Shown here: positions 11,599 to 23,123 of the stretch, piece after piece
Layout: every line of letters starts with the position of its first letter
Numbering within the stretch: the first letter of the stretch is position 1
DNA from: Neopestalotiopsis rosae
Taxonomy: Eukaryota; Ascomycota; Sordariomycetes; Amphisphaeriales; Sporocadaceae
DNA: 64,000 nucleotides
Assembly (NCBI GenBank): GCA_023078685.1
Contig: JALGAS010000012.1
Coordinates: forward strand, 682,001-746,000
Reading direction: 5' to 3'
Program-made: the position numbers and the translations under genes
Notes under the pieces: generated by a model
Seen by the model: the letters and a program-made list of their open reading frames with translations, nothing else
Database searches by the model: none
Told to the model about the DNA's origin: nothing

Positions 11599-13959
11599 CT
11601 AAACCACTCCCTGCTGTTCCCCGGGATTCCTCCACCACAACCATCGATCGGACACCTTTGGCGGAGGCTGTACATTTATCCGTTGCACGACCGCCTCGCG
11701 CCTGGAAAATCTTCTGGGCCGTCGTCTCGGCCGTCGCGGCTCTGCAGCAGACGACTCGGTCTTGACGGCCGCCACATTTACTGCCGCCGCCTCTCGATTC
11801 TTCTTCTTGACCCACGTAATCATGAGCTTGAACATTGCGTCCAGGCGCTCGACGTAAAACGTGAGAAATTCCATGCCCGTCGGCGTCTGTACCAGAAAGA
11901 TGAAGACGAGAAACGGCACGCAGGCGCAAATCATGGTGACGGGAAACTGCCAGTCGTCCACGTCTAAAGGGAACCCCGTCATGCTCCACACGCTCGTGAC
12001 AAAGGTCAAAGGGTAGAAGATCATGCTCAGGCTCGTCAACACTTTGATGTTGTCGCCTTGTTCAATGGCCCGCCGGCTCTCCTTGACACTGCTGCCCGAG
12101 AAGAGCTGGTCCCGCAGGCTCTTGATCTCTTGTCGGGTCGCCTCGTTCTTGGCGTGGACTTGGTGCAGCAGGGCCACGGCCGTCTCCAGCTCGTGGCGGA
12201 GGGGACGTAGTTTGGCAATGTACGCCAGGTATTCTGGTGAGTTTGGGGTATCATGGTCTGGGTGTGGAAACAATGTCGAATGCTTTCCGGCCCAGAATTC
12301 CTTGGTAAAGGTATCGGTATACGCATTGATCATGGATTTGATGCCGTCATTGATGACCGCCAGTGAGTTGTAGGCCCAGAAGTATCGTCTGGAATAGGTA
12401 AAGTGCTTGTCTTCAAACAAGAGCTTATCCCGTAAACGATCGTCAAACATGAAGGTGACCTATCGTCGTCAGCACGTGCATCATCCTGGCATGAGGATAT
12501 CTTACCGGAGGCGTGATGAGCTTGGTGATGACATCAGCCAAATCAATGTTCCTCTTGACCGCATCACGATATTCCAAGACGAGAGCGTCGAGAAAGGCCA
12601 ACGGGCCACTGCAAAACGTGGCCTGAGAGTCCTCGCTCCGCATGACGTGGACATCATCGGGGAAGCACTGAATATTGAGGAGCTGCCACGGCGCAAATGA
12701 GTCGTAAATATTGCCTTGCTCGGCTTTGCTCTTTCTCTTTTTGCGCTCAAATGTGCGGACAGGATCGCCGGAAAGAGACAGGGCCAAGATGGAACTGCAT
12801 TCGCAAATATCGATATGATCTGCTGCTCGCTTATCTGCAGGCCGATGGTCATAGTGCTGCCACGGAGCCGGTGTGAGATTTTCGCCGACGACGGTGTAAT
12901 ACTTGAAGACAAAGAAGCAGCTTCTCTGTCGAATCTCGGACGTTTCAAAGGCGCGGTCCATGTAAGCCTGGTGAGCTGGTCAATTCTTTTCTTTAATATA
13001 ACCCTCTTTCTAGTTACTTACCTTGGTCTTGCCCCTGTTGCCCTCCCTCGTAACGAGATGCTGACAGAGTTCGTCCATGTCAAAGTGAGTCTGCATGCTC
13101 AGATGAAGTGCTCCAAGCATGAGTGGTGAAGGATCCATGAGTGAACTATGCAAGTCAGTGATTCTGGTGATTGCAAGCTATCACATATGGATGAGCAGAC
13201 ACTTACGTCACTCTTCCAACGACACCATCGCCATCAATGTGCTATAAATGTCAGCTCGGAACCATTTTCTTGGAAAGATTGTCTTACCCTGACACTATTC
13301 CACACCGTCTCGGCATCCAGTACCATGTCCGTATCCTTGTTGCTGGCAGGATGTCTTGGTCTGGCCAATGCATCCCGCCCAACATCAAAGACCTGGTAAG
13401 CAGCGCTATCATAGAGTTTGTCGTGTTGATCATTGAAGAGTTGAAACATGTTTTGCAGTTCGAGTTCCTCTCGCCTCCGGTACACATCACCGAGAGCGAT
13501 TTGCGTGGCCTCGGGGAATGGAAATCCTTTGACGTGAAAGTACAGTTCGCTGTCGTGATATGTGTAGGCGGGTAGCGACTGCTGAACGCAAATCTTGTCA
13601 TCAATGATTGGCTCTGGTGCAGTGTTAGAGGGAGACAGATGGGTAAAGTCTTCGTCATCCGAGTCCAGATCCAGACTCAAAAGTGAGGCGGGTATATTCT
13701 TGGGTAGCAATGCCCTCCTGTCACCGAGCTCATTGGTCAGGCGGCGTGGTCGACGGGCAGCATCTGGTGAAATTGGAGGTATGTCACCTAGAAATGTCGA
13801 CGTTACGGAAACGGGCTTCATGGGAGGAGATGGCACAATTGGCCTTTCTTCCACCGGACGTTCACCCATTGATTCATAAAGCTCGCCAAGACTCTTCATA
13901 TATCGAGCATGTTGTTCCTCGACTTTTTTGACAAGTTCTTCATAGTTTGGTCTCGACAT
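11599..13959 (-). CDS. CorA-like divalent-cation transporter domain protein, GMN motif absent
   Basis: Five exons (13959-13288, 13241-13207, 13145-13022, 12967-12506, 12459-11599) join in frame to 717 residues. The N-terminal half is soluble and acidic (DSDDEDF) and includes a 35-nt exon. The C terminus has the CorA layout: a long helical region, then two adjacent membrane helices (around SLSMIFYPLTFVTSVW and PVTMICACVPFLVFIFLV) and a basic tail. In CorA/Mrs2 proteins the first helix ends in the pore signature GMN; here the equivalent position reads WSMTGFP, so selectivity or transport itself is doubtful. Such degenerate CorA-fold proteins are common in filamentous fungi. An in-frame Met at 14250 would add a stretch that looks like untranslated leader, so 13959 (MSRPNYEEL) is preferred. 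Confidence 0.8.
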
Positions 13960-14859
13960 GGTGAAATGGTAGTCTGTATAGTTTGGTTTCTGGTCACAAG
14001 TATTTGCTAAGATAGTACAACAGTGGATAATATTGTATAGGCACTCGCTTGGCCTATAATGGAGAAACTGTATAGTAGCCAGTAGTATCAATAAATTATT
14101 TAATAAAAACGTAAAAGAAACACGATACTGGGCAGCTACTCTTATACTCGTCTCACTATACCAAGCAACCACGTCTCTGGAAACATCCGCACCTCCAACA
14201 CACTGGCGGGGTTCCATTTGCGGCTGAGTTGTTTCTAGTTTGATAGTCAAAGTTCAAGGCATACAAGAACATTTGGCTATCCTTATCATGTGAATTATCT
14301 CTGAGATACAGTTTTGTTATTATTCAGCATCACACGTGGGTATAATGAGGTCAAATCAAAACACCGAGGCTGTCCATGTCCGGCTTCGGGGAGGCAGTGT
14401 CAAGGACCGGATGACCATAATGACGAAGGTGTTGAATGAGATAGCAAATGCGATTGCCTGCTCCATTGGTGATGGATGTGCAGAGCTCTACGTCAGTGTT
14501 TGGGGTCAAGCTTCTTTACCAGCTTCTAGGGGTTCTAGCGCCCAGCAGCAGTAAGAAGCTGGGCGTCGATTCGGCGCATTCCGACAGTTGGGGTCAAACT
14601 TACCAGTCTTATAACGTTCACCGAAGCTGAATGATTGACTCACCTATCGCGGAATTGAGAAAGCCGAGAATATGCGCTGCTATGCTGTGACGATAAGCGT
14701 GATCTGAGGCCGATAAGTGATCATCTACCGAGTATACAGCACAGTGCTATTTCAACACCACCAACTGTCTGTGCGCCAATCGGCCGAGTGGGATGACATT
14801 TTGACAAATTCACACCAGCTCCAAGCTCCAGCTCAACACATGCACAACCACGACTGGCC
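13960..14859. other. Divergent promoter region CorA-like / mitochondrial MetRS
   Basis: A 900-bp spacer between two divergent genes. The part next to the CorA-like gene (14020-14120) is AT-rich. A perfect small hairpin lies at 14539-14565. No gene is seen. Confidence 0.4.
14539..14565. repeat. Perfect 8-bp inverted repeat
   Basis: CGCCCAGC (14539-14546) pairs with GCTGGGCG (14558-14565) across an 11-nt loop, in the promoter region of the MetRS gene. It is not followed by a T-run. It could be a protein-binding palindrome or chance. Confidence 0.4.
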
Positions 14860-16770
14860 ATGCAATCGCCGATGCAAGGACTAGTAGCCAATTCTACCCG
14901 AAGGCTCTTGAGCTTGCGACACAATGTAGTCCCCCGAAATGGATGGGTCTGCTCGTCATGTCAACACAATCGGTTTGCGCCGCGCCTCCAGAGCTACCAG
15001 AGGTCGAGCTCGAGGACCTTTAGCAGCACCCTCCAGAGAGCTGCCGACACCAAGCCATACTACATAACCACGCCCATATTTTACGTGAATGCTTGTAAGT
15101 ATGTTGGTGTACACTTGAAGTCACCCACTGACTCGCGGACTGCCAGCTCCTCATGTCGGCCACCTCTTTACCATGGTCCTTGCCGACGTCCTCAAACGTT
15201 GGGAGGTACTCAAGAATGAACGACCCGCCCTGCTCTGCACCGGCACCGACGAACACGGCATGAAGGTACAGCAAGCCGCCGACCTCCAAGACGTACCGCC
15301 CAAGACGCTCTGCGACAGCAACTCCGAAATCTTCAAGGATCTGGCACGCAAAGCCAACATTGCCAACGATCACTTTATACGGACGACGGATCCCGAACAC
15401 AGAGAGGCCGTGGAATACTTTTGGAGGCGCCTGCAAGAGAATGGATACATTTACGAGACTAAACATGAGGGGTGGTACTGCGTGAGCGACGAGACTTTTT
15501 ATCCAGAGGACATGATCACCAAGCAGGTCCACCCGCACACCGGCAAGACGTTCATGGCCTCGATCGAGACGGGAAATGCTGTCGAATGGACGGAAGAGAA
15601 GAATTACCACTTTCGCATGACGGCCTTGAAAGAAAGGCTGTTGAAGTTTTACGAAGAGAATCCGGAATGGGTCACGCCAGCCACTCGAATGCGCGAGGTG
15701 GTGAGCTGGGTCGAGAACAACTTGGAGGATCTGTCCGTGTCGCGTCCGGCCAGTCGTCTGCAATGGGGCATTCCCGTGCCCGACGATCCGAGTCAGACCA
15801 TTTACGTCTGGGTAGACGCCCTCGTAAACTACATTACCTATGCCGGCTACCCCCGTTGGACCCCCGGATCCGAGCACGTCGGTGGGTGGCCTGCTGATGT
15901 TCACGTCATTGGCAAGGACATTGTGCGATTCCACTGCATCTACTGGCCGGCGCTCCTCATGGCATTGGACCTTCCACTGCCCAAGCGAATTCTAACCCAC
16001 GGACATTGGTTGATGGACGCCAGGAAAATGTCCAAATCGATTGGCAACGTAGTCAATCCCTTTTTCGCCATTGACCGTTGGGGCGTCGACACGATGCGAT
16101 ACTTTTTGATCCACAGCGCCGCCATGGAATCAGACTCCAACTATAGCAACGAATTCATCGTGGAAAAGTACAAAAAGGGTCTGCAGGGAACTGTTGGCAA
16201 CTTTTTGAACAGAGTCGTGCGGTCGAAAAAGTGGAATCTACGTCGGGCTGTTGAAGAGATGCGCGGGAATTTGCAATCTCCAGTTGGTGAAGACCAGTTT
16301 GTACAACAATTAACCAACAACCATGTACAGTTGTTGGAGTCTCTAGCTGGATCAGTTGCAGAAGACTTTGATGCTGGTGCTCCCAAGTCTGCCCTGCACA
16401 AGATTATAGAGTTCTTATTCGAGGTGAGTTTGACTTTCTCTGCCGAAAACTCGACTAACAATTGCAGTCTAATCGGTACATCTCGGACACTGCTCCGTGG
16501 GACTTGGCAACAAAAGGCGAAAGCCATCAATCCCAACTACATCAGGTTGTCTATCTTTGCGGAGAGTCGATACGAATCTCTGCTATTTTGTTGCAACCAA
16601 TCATCCCCGAAAAAGCCACCGAGATTCTCAACCGACTTGGTGTGGACTCAAACAATCGGACACTCGAGTTCGCAAAACTAGATGCCGATGCCGACTATGG
16701 ATTTTCCAAGGTGAAATTGGGCGAAGGGGCAGCCAGTAGTGTATTCCCACCTATAGAATGGGAGGGTTGA
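14860..16770 (+). CDS. MSM1: Mitochondrial methionyl-tRNA synthetase
   Basis: Charges mitochondrial tRNA-Met. Three exons (14860-15094, 15147-16423, 16468-16770) join in frame, giving 604 residues. An Arg/Ser-rich, acid-poor N terminus of ~65 residues looks like a mitochondrial presequence. The class I core starts YYITTPIFYVNASPHVGHLF, where PHVGH is the HIGH-type signature. KMSKSIGNVVNP (~residue 370) is the KMSKS loop. LCTGTDEHGMKVQ and HVIGKDIVRFHCIYWPALL are typical MetRS blocks. There is no C-terminal tRNA-binding EMAP-like domain, as expected for the organellar enzyme. Two possible starts (14860 and 14872) lie in frame. Confidence 0.95.
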
Positions 16771-16935
16771 TGCGATTAAATGTAGAATTTTGTACAGTAT
16801 TGGCAATGTGTAAGAGTAGATGCAGTTGTAGTATACCAGTCTGCCGTGGCGCCGAGAACGGGGCTCCATGCAGACTGAGAAATTTCTGGACAGTGTAAAT
16901 CCCGCCAATTTATACCCAACAACCACAATTTCACA

Positions 16936-17760
16936 ATGAAGTTCAACGAGCACATTGGTACGAAACATGTTTGATTGTGTTTTTCACTATACTAATCTTA
17001 CCTAGCCATTTCGACACCAAAGGTGCTGCTCGTTCCATACGATGCGCATCACGTACCGCGCTACCACGAGTGGATGGAAGATGCCGCAAGCGCCCTTGTG
17101 TGAATGAAGAGTGTCCACCCTGCTAACTCTTGACAGGCTATCCGTGAAGCCACAGCCTCGGACCGGTTGACTCTAGAAGAGGAATACGAGAATCAAATAT
17201 CCTGGCGCACCTCTGCAGACAAACTGACGTTCATTGTCTGCCAGCCTCTGGGCGATGCAGCAGACGCCGTCGTCGCGGGCGTGGCGGATGCGAATGAGCG
17301 CATGGTGGGCGATATCAACCTCTTTCTCACGCCGTGGGAAGACGATGAAGACCAAGACGGCGAGCAGCCTCCACAGGCCGTGACATCTTCCGGAAAACGG
17401 TTCTGCGTCGGTGAGGTGGACATCATGATTGCCGCCGCCACGGACCGCGGGCGCGGCATGGGCAAGGCGGCCGTGTCGACTTTATTGTGGTTCATACGCA
17501 AGAATGTCGACGCGATTCTGGCCGAGTACGCCGCTAGCCTTGGAGACGGCAGCATCCTCGAGATGAAGGAGCTCCTGGTGCGCATTAATGCGTCCAATGA
17601 GGGCAGCAAGGCGTTGTTCAAGGGCCTCGGCTTTGAGCAAAGGGGCGAGGTGAATTACTTTGGCGAGATTGAGCTGGTGCTCGAGGATTTCGAGGCTGGT
17701 GTTTCCAAGGTTGGGGAGTACCGCGAGCTAGCGTTCGATCGAGCTGGACTGGAAGTGTGA
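16936..17760 (+). CDS. GNAT-family N-acetyltransferase, NAT9-like
   Basis: Small acetyltransferase of the NAT9 group (GNAT fold, acetyl-CoA dependent), 241 residues. Exons: 16936-16957, 17006-17085, 17137-17760. The start MKFNEHIAIST and the block LTLEEEYENQISWR are characteristic of the family. The acetyl-CoA loop is near DRGRGMGKAAVSTLLWF, and the C-terminal part includes NEGSKALFKGLGFEQRGEVNYFGEIEL. Exon 2 most likely ends at a GC donor (GCC|GCAAGC at 17085/17086), which gives WMEDAAIREATAS, close to what I recall of homologues. The alternative GT donor after 17097 is also in frame but leaves only a 39-nt intron. Substrate is unknown; the yeast and animal relatives are poorly characterised. 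Confidence 0.88.
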
Positions 17761-18569
17761 CGGTATTATTCATTATCATCTGGAAGCATGTGGTGCATGA
17801 TGTTTCCTTCCATAATTGATCAGCACTATTCATGACCACAACATGGCATTTGGAAGAGGCGTTCCCCCAAAGTAAAATGACAGTTCTCGCATTGATGTGA
17901 AGAAAACATTTCTGGTGCTGGTTGTGTTGGTTCCGCAGCATGGACGCCATGACCGGCAGCAAAATAACACAAGATCGCAGGATAAATCTCCCTACCTAGG
18001 TATTTATCAAATTGGATGGAGCCACCCAGCTATATATTAATTAAGCAGTATTTGCTTATGATTATAAAATAATATCGAAATAAAAAAAATAAAAAAAGAA
18101 ATAACGGCTAATATATATAAAAAGTTTTTTTAATAAAATATTTTTTAATTATATATATTTTAAAAAAAAATATTAAAATTAAAATTAAAAATAAAGAAAA
18201 ATATATATATATATATATATATAATATTATATTTCGTGCGCAAACCTTTTTTCGATTAGCATAATAAAATTCGTTTGATCCCGACCACCCTAATCCTTTA
18301 AACTCGGCCTTAATATCAATATTTATTTAATTAAACTTATTATTTAATATGACCGTGGCATTATTCGACTCTAGAAAATAATTTCTCGTCGACATTATCT
18401 AAGGTATTAGCGTAGCTTGGCTTCCCCCCTCCCCCCATTTTGCTGCATGGAATGGCTTGCGTTATAAAGGCGCACTTCGTGCACAAAGACAATGTATAAA
18501 GGAAACAGCTTGATTACCGAAGTATCTAGTCGTCTACGAGAAGTCTCGGAAACAATTCCACAGATTTTG
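17761..18569. other. Intergenic region with AT-rich island
   Basis: It lies between the 3' ends of the NAT9-like and NLR genes. It contains the AT-rich block annotated separately and, at 18240-18420, further AT-biased sequence with stops in all frames. The short CT tract at 18421-18437 is G-free. No gene is seen. Confidence 0.5.
18040..18240. repeat. AT-rich island, probable RIP-degraded repeat relic
   Basis: About 200 bp made almost only of A and T, including an (AT)n run at about 18203-18222. It contrasts sharply with the roughly balanced sequence of the neighbouring genes. Many TA dinucleotides and no open frame fit a repeat-induced point-mutated fragment. No element boundary or terminal repeat can be recognised. 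Confidence 0.55.
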
Positions 18570-21500
18570 TTACTCTATTCTTTCCTTGAGCTGACTCAAA
18601 TGGAGTAGCGTATCAATTTCTTGAACGTTCTGATATTTCTCCACCTCGAAAACAGTTTTGCCTTCCTTGTTTTTGATTGAAAGATCACAGTCGGCAGTTT
18701 CCAAAAGCATGGATACAAACTCCAGCCTTCCCCCTTTAATAGCAATATGCAATGGTGTGTTACCATCTTGATTTTGCATGTTGATGAGATCTCGCGTTTT
18801 ATCGAGGAGCAGGCGAAGAAGTTCGAGTGACTTGTCTTTAGGATATTGTTTGCAAACTAGATGAAGCACGGTGCTTTGCTTGGAGTCGAGCGCGACAAGA
18901 TCGATAGCCTCACTACTTTCAATGAGAACCTTCAAGACATCCGCAAAGAAGAGGGTTCGCGTACTAAGAGGCGTAGGAAGTCCAAAGCCAAGTGGAGTTT
19001 CCTTGCTGTTGTTTCGGTGATTGAGCTGTTCCCTAGTCATATACCGAAGGAATAGGTTGGTGGCTGATACATTATCGTAAGAACAAGCAGCATGAAGTAT
19101 GTTGTTTCCGTTTATCCTACTGTAGTGCTTAAATGCTATATTGGTTGCGGAAAGAAACTCGCTTTTGCTCTCATCGTCCAAAAGACTCCAGAAATATTCG
19201 TAATTATCGACAGCACGGTGGTCGACCCCAGTAGTGCAGCAAGCGGAGACCAAGATATCTTTCAACTTCAACCGATCTTGACGCGTAGATTCCCAAGACA
19301 GTAGCACGTCTAGTATTTGTTGACAACCGCAGTTGATAGCTGCAGCGATATGGTCTTGTAGGAAAGGTCCTTGAACAAAGGCATGGCGTTCGTCTTCCGT
19401 TTCAAGCTTAACAAATTCGTTGAAGCGTCCCAGGTTGCCTGCTTTGATGACTTCTCCTGCGGCAGTGAAAGCTGGGGCTCCTTTTTGTCTGGCATCGAAT
19501 ATTCGACATCCTTGGCTCACAAGGTACTCACAGACTGCGAAATGGGCATGCCTAGCAGCCAAAACAATTGGTGTCAGTCCTCCGCCGCCGTCGCGAGCCC
19601 TCGCTACTTTCAGGTCGGCCCCTCCAGCAGCAAACTGCTTTACATCGGAAAGATTTCCAGATGCGCATGCGGACCAGATGTCGGAGATTTTCTTGTTCGA
19701 GGAGGGAAATACATATTGAGAGTCTGTCTCTGGAGGATGAGAAGTTTTATCATGGTCTCTCAGATCTTCGTATGAGGTGAAGCCAAGAGTATGACGGAAA
19801 CAGCTGTCCACCGGGCAAAAGAATTCTATGTCGTGTTCTTTCACATGTTGTTCCCGGCTTGCACGCTCTGGGAAGCCGTCGGAAAACATGCTGCATTGCG
19901 GTTTCGGGCACTTGAAACTCAAAGGCCCATTCAAGGCGAGAAATCCCTTTCGCTCGGGAATGCCGAGCAAACGCGGTCGGATTGTTTCGATGACCTCTCT
20001 GATGGAGGAGCACTGTTTTTCCAGATGCTGTGTGTAGGCCCTGCAACTCTCGTCATTCATAATCGAAGCGCTCGCGTCGAGATATGCCATATTGGCATCG
20101 CATTGGTCTGGGCTGCTAGAATGTGCTTCAAAAATGCCTTTCAGAGAAGTACATAGGTTGAGTACAAGGTCCGTGGCAAGTTGATCCAGGTTCTTGAACA
20201 CGTCGTCTACATGTTGGTGCCAAGAAACGATGGCGTAGTCAAGAAGTCCATAATAGCCAGAGACAGCGTCATGTAGTATAGCTTGTCTATCTCTATTGTT
20301 CTGAAGGGGAGATGATGAAAGATATCGCATAGAGAAAATGGCCATTCTCGCGTTCTCTTGGACGAGATCAACACGTCTTGTGTTAATCAGAAACCTGAAT
20401 TCGTGCCTGTCAGCATTTATGGGTCATGGACAGGGTAGGCAATGGACAATACCGTAAAGCCGTGTCATGGACAAAGCGGACAACCACAGAATCCTCGACG
20501 TTTATGTTTGAATGCTCCACGTCAGCAAATGAGCCACAAATAGTCTTGCATTCATCGACTCTTCTTTTCTTCGGTTGACAGGTACCATTCAGGGCGTCAA
20601 TGCAGAAAAATGATTGAATTTCGCTCCATTTTAGGGGTCGAACGGCGCAAGCGATCCAACGTAGAATCTTGGTGGCAGATTCTTTCAATGTCTGAGGCCG
20701 GGCAGGGTGATCCAACAGTCGAAAAGCGACGCGCTCGTACCTGCAACTGGGTATCAGTAAAAACGTGCGTATAGTAATCTTGTCAATCTTACGCCTGGTC
20801 CAAACCACGAGGAAAATTGACAGTAAGCTCCTCTTCCAACTCCATTTCGGAACCTTGAGCTAGAAGATTTCCCATTACGACTGTCGCATACAAAAACATG
20901 CCTAAACATGTTAGTCAATCTCTAGCCTGGGGGATACACTCTGAGGATCATGTATAATCCTTACCTTTTGAGGCGTCTGCAACCTGCTTTGCAATGATTT
21001 GCGTCTCGGGATTTTCGAGGCCGAATCTTTCCTGTAGCTTTATAGCCCAATCACTCGTGAGCGCACAGATGTCCTCGATGTGGTGGGCAGCTGTGTCAAG
21101 TTTGAAGGTCGGATACTCAAGAAGTTTCTTATCCAATATTCCATCTCTCTGTCCCGTGACTAACAATCGCACAATCGATTGATGGGCTGAGCTTGACGGC
21201 ATGATTTCTTTCAAAAACCAATCGAGGATCTGAGTCGATTCCCTGATGGGTTCCCCGTTCACCAGCTTCCCATCATCAGCGCACTCATCCAGCCCGTCCA
21301 GGATGATGTTGCACTCTCTTTGGCCTTGGAGTAGCATCTTAGCCCAACTTTTAAGGTTGGTCAAACTCCTCACCTCCGTATTGCTGACTGAACCGTATCT
21401 CTCAAACGACGCACCCAACAGGGTAGGGTCTTGCGTCAACCGTTGTACGATGCACGCTCGTAGCATATCGGCCATGGACTGTTTGGTATTTTCTCGGTGT

Positions 21501-22784
21501 TTGAAGAAGAAGAACACGCAGCGCACTGAGCTGAAACTAGTGCTGTTGCGGAAATGGGAAATGATTTTAGACGCAAGGATCGTCTTTCCTATTCATAATA
21601 ATTAACATTATTCGGTAGTGCGAATAAATCCGTTCCGTATGCTTACCTGCTCCCGGCATGCCATGGACATAGAGAGCCGTATCTGGCATCATTCGGGATG
21701 TGCTCCACTTTTGAAACAGCGGCTCTTTCAAAAACCAGTCACCAGAGCCAACTTGTCGTTGCTCCGAGGCTCCTTGATGATCAGCTTCGTAATCAGGCGG
21801 TTCCAGCTTCTGAGTCAGAAGCCTTACTTCTTTCAATAGGGCTGCCGTCCGCCCCTTCTCATCGCTATCCTCAACTTTGTGCTCGATGGAGTACATCTGT
21901 TTTGATACCTGTCTGTAGACTTCATCAACCTGTTGTGACAGAATGTCGAGAGCCCGGGCAGTTTCTGCTGAAGACTTGTCCACCGCGGTCAAGGTCTGAC
22001 TTCTAGTCACTTGTACCTCCAAGACGGCAGCATTGAGTCTTTCGTCTGCCAGCAGCGCTCTGTGGCGCTTCAAGCTCTCCACAATGGGCTTGAAATCTGT
22101 TTTGAATGTTTTCCAGGCTGCGTCAAAAAAAGTTCGCCACGCTGTAAGAACAGTGAGAGACCGATCGTAAGAAGTAGGGAGGTACACTACATACCTGGTC
22201 TCGAGAACACTTTCAGCGCGTTCTGGTGAAACTGGAGGATATCTTCGAAATACCGCTCGAGAACCTTCAATACTGATGGCGAAGCCCTGAATAGCTGATC
22301 ATACTGCCGAAGATGAGGGATCAATTCGCCGACTTCCACATAAGTGTCAAGCAGAAACTCCAAGATCTCAAGTCGGGACGAGGCGATCTAAGAAGTCGTT
22401 AGCTAATGATGCACATGCACGGTTTATAGACCCTGCTTCACCATTAAAATAAGTTTGATAGGACCCTTGAAGCACTGAATTAGTGGAAACATCTTGAGGG
22501 CATCATTGATATTCGCATACCCAGACAAATGCAACGACCTCTGACACGTTCAAGAATATTTGGACGAGCTTTTCAATCTCGTTCATCGCTTCGAGAAACC
22601 TGGAAAGACGGCCGAGACTCCTAAGCTTTTTTGTTGAGCCATATCGATCTTGTATTTTCTCAATTTGATCTTTGACATCGTTCTCGGACGCCACTGAAAA
22701 TTGTTCTCCGTGTTCTTCGGCCACTTTCCGGAATTTTTGGATTGCTTTCTCCAAGGTGCTCTGCGGAGGCGGGGTCGTCGCCAT
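18570..22784 (-). CDS. NLR-type STAND protein: DUF7708 - NACHT - C2H2-like - ankyrin repeats
   Basis: Fungal NOD-like receptor, 1185 residues from eight exons (22784-22521, 22465-22442, 22387-22195, 22141-21647, 21588-20965, 20901-20793, 20740-20453, 20394-18570), all phase-compatible. The N terminus resembles DUF7708, with VAFVWGPIKLILM spanning a 24-nt exon. The NACHT ATPase has P-loop GMPGAGKT (~residue 237, split by an intron) and Walker B NIILDGLDEC (~333). At ~740-800 lies a Cys/His block (CPKPQCSMF, then H-x3-H, CPVDSCF and H-x4-H) resembling two C2H2 fingers. Ankyrin repeats occupy the C terminus (for example DGNTPLHIAIKGGRLEFVSMLL). Fungal NLRs of this plan are linked to heterokaryon incompatibility and non-self recognition; the trigger is unknown. 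No obvious break is present. Confidence 0.9.
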
Positions 22785-23123
22785 TGTCGCTGCGTCGCAG
22801 GAGCTGATGTGTATAGTCGAGCATTTAGAGATGGATTGGAAGTGATCAACGCTGGAAAGCGTCGACTACAACCAGTTCAAAAGATATTTAGCATGTTCTT
22901 TCATTCCGTCAAGTCAGGCTGTTCAGTGCGATTGGTGACGTGGCACGCCAAGGCAGACTGTGTCTTGAGATGTGCCTCGCAAGGCTCTGCGCTGTTTCTG
23001 ACGCCCAACTACAGCTAGAGGTCACGAGTATTGGTCGGCGGCGTTCTTGCATAGCCCCCATGCATTACCCCTGCGACGCCTCTTCAGCAGCACTAGCCTG
23101 CACTGCTTTTTCGACAGTCGCTG
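22785..23123. promoter_or_regulatory. Divergent promoter NLR / SNF2 ATPase
   Basis: The ~340 bp between the NLR start and the earliest plausible start of the SNF2 gene must hold both promoters. I found no convincing TATA box or named operator. Confidence 0.35.

Noticed and set aside
13960..14250. Longer N terminus of the CorA-like protein from the ATG at 14250
   Set aside because: The added residues read like untranslated leader, and MSRPNYEEL at 13959 is a natural start.
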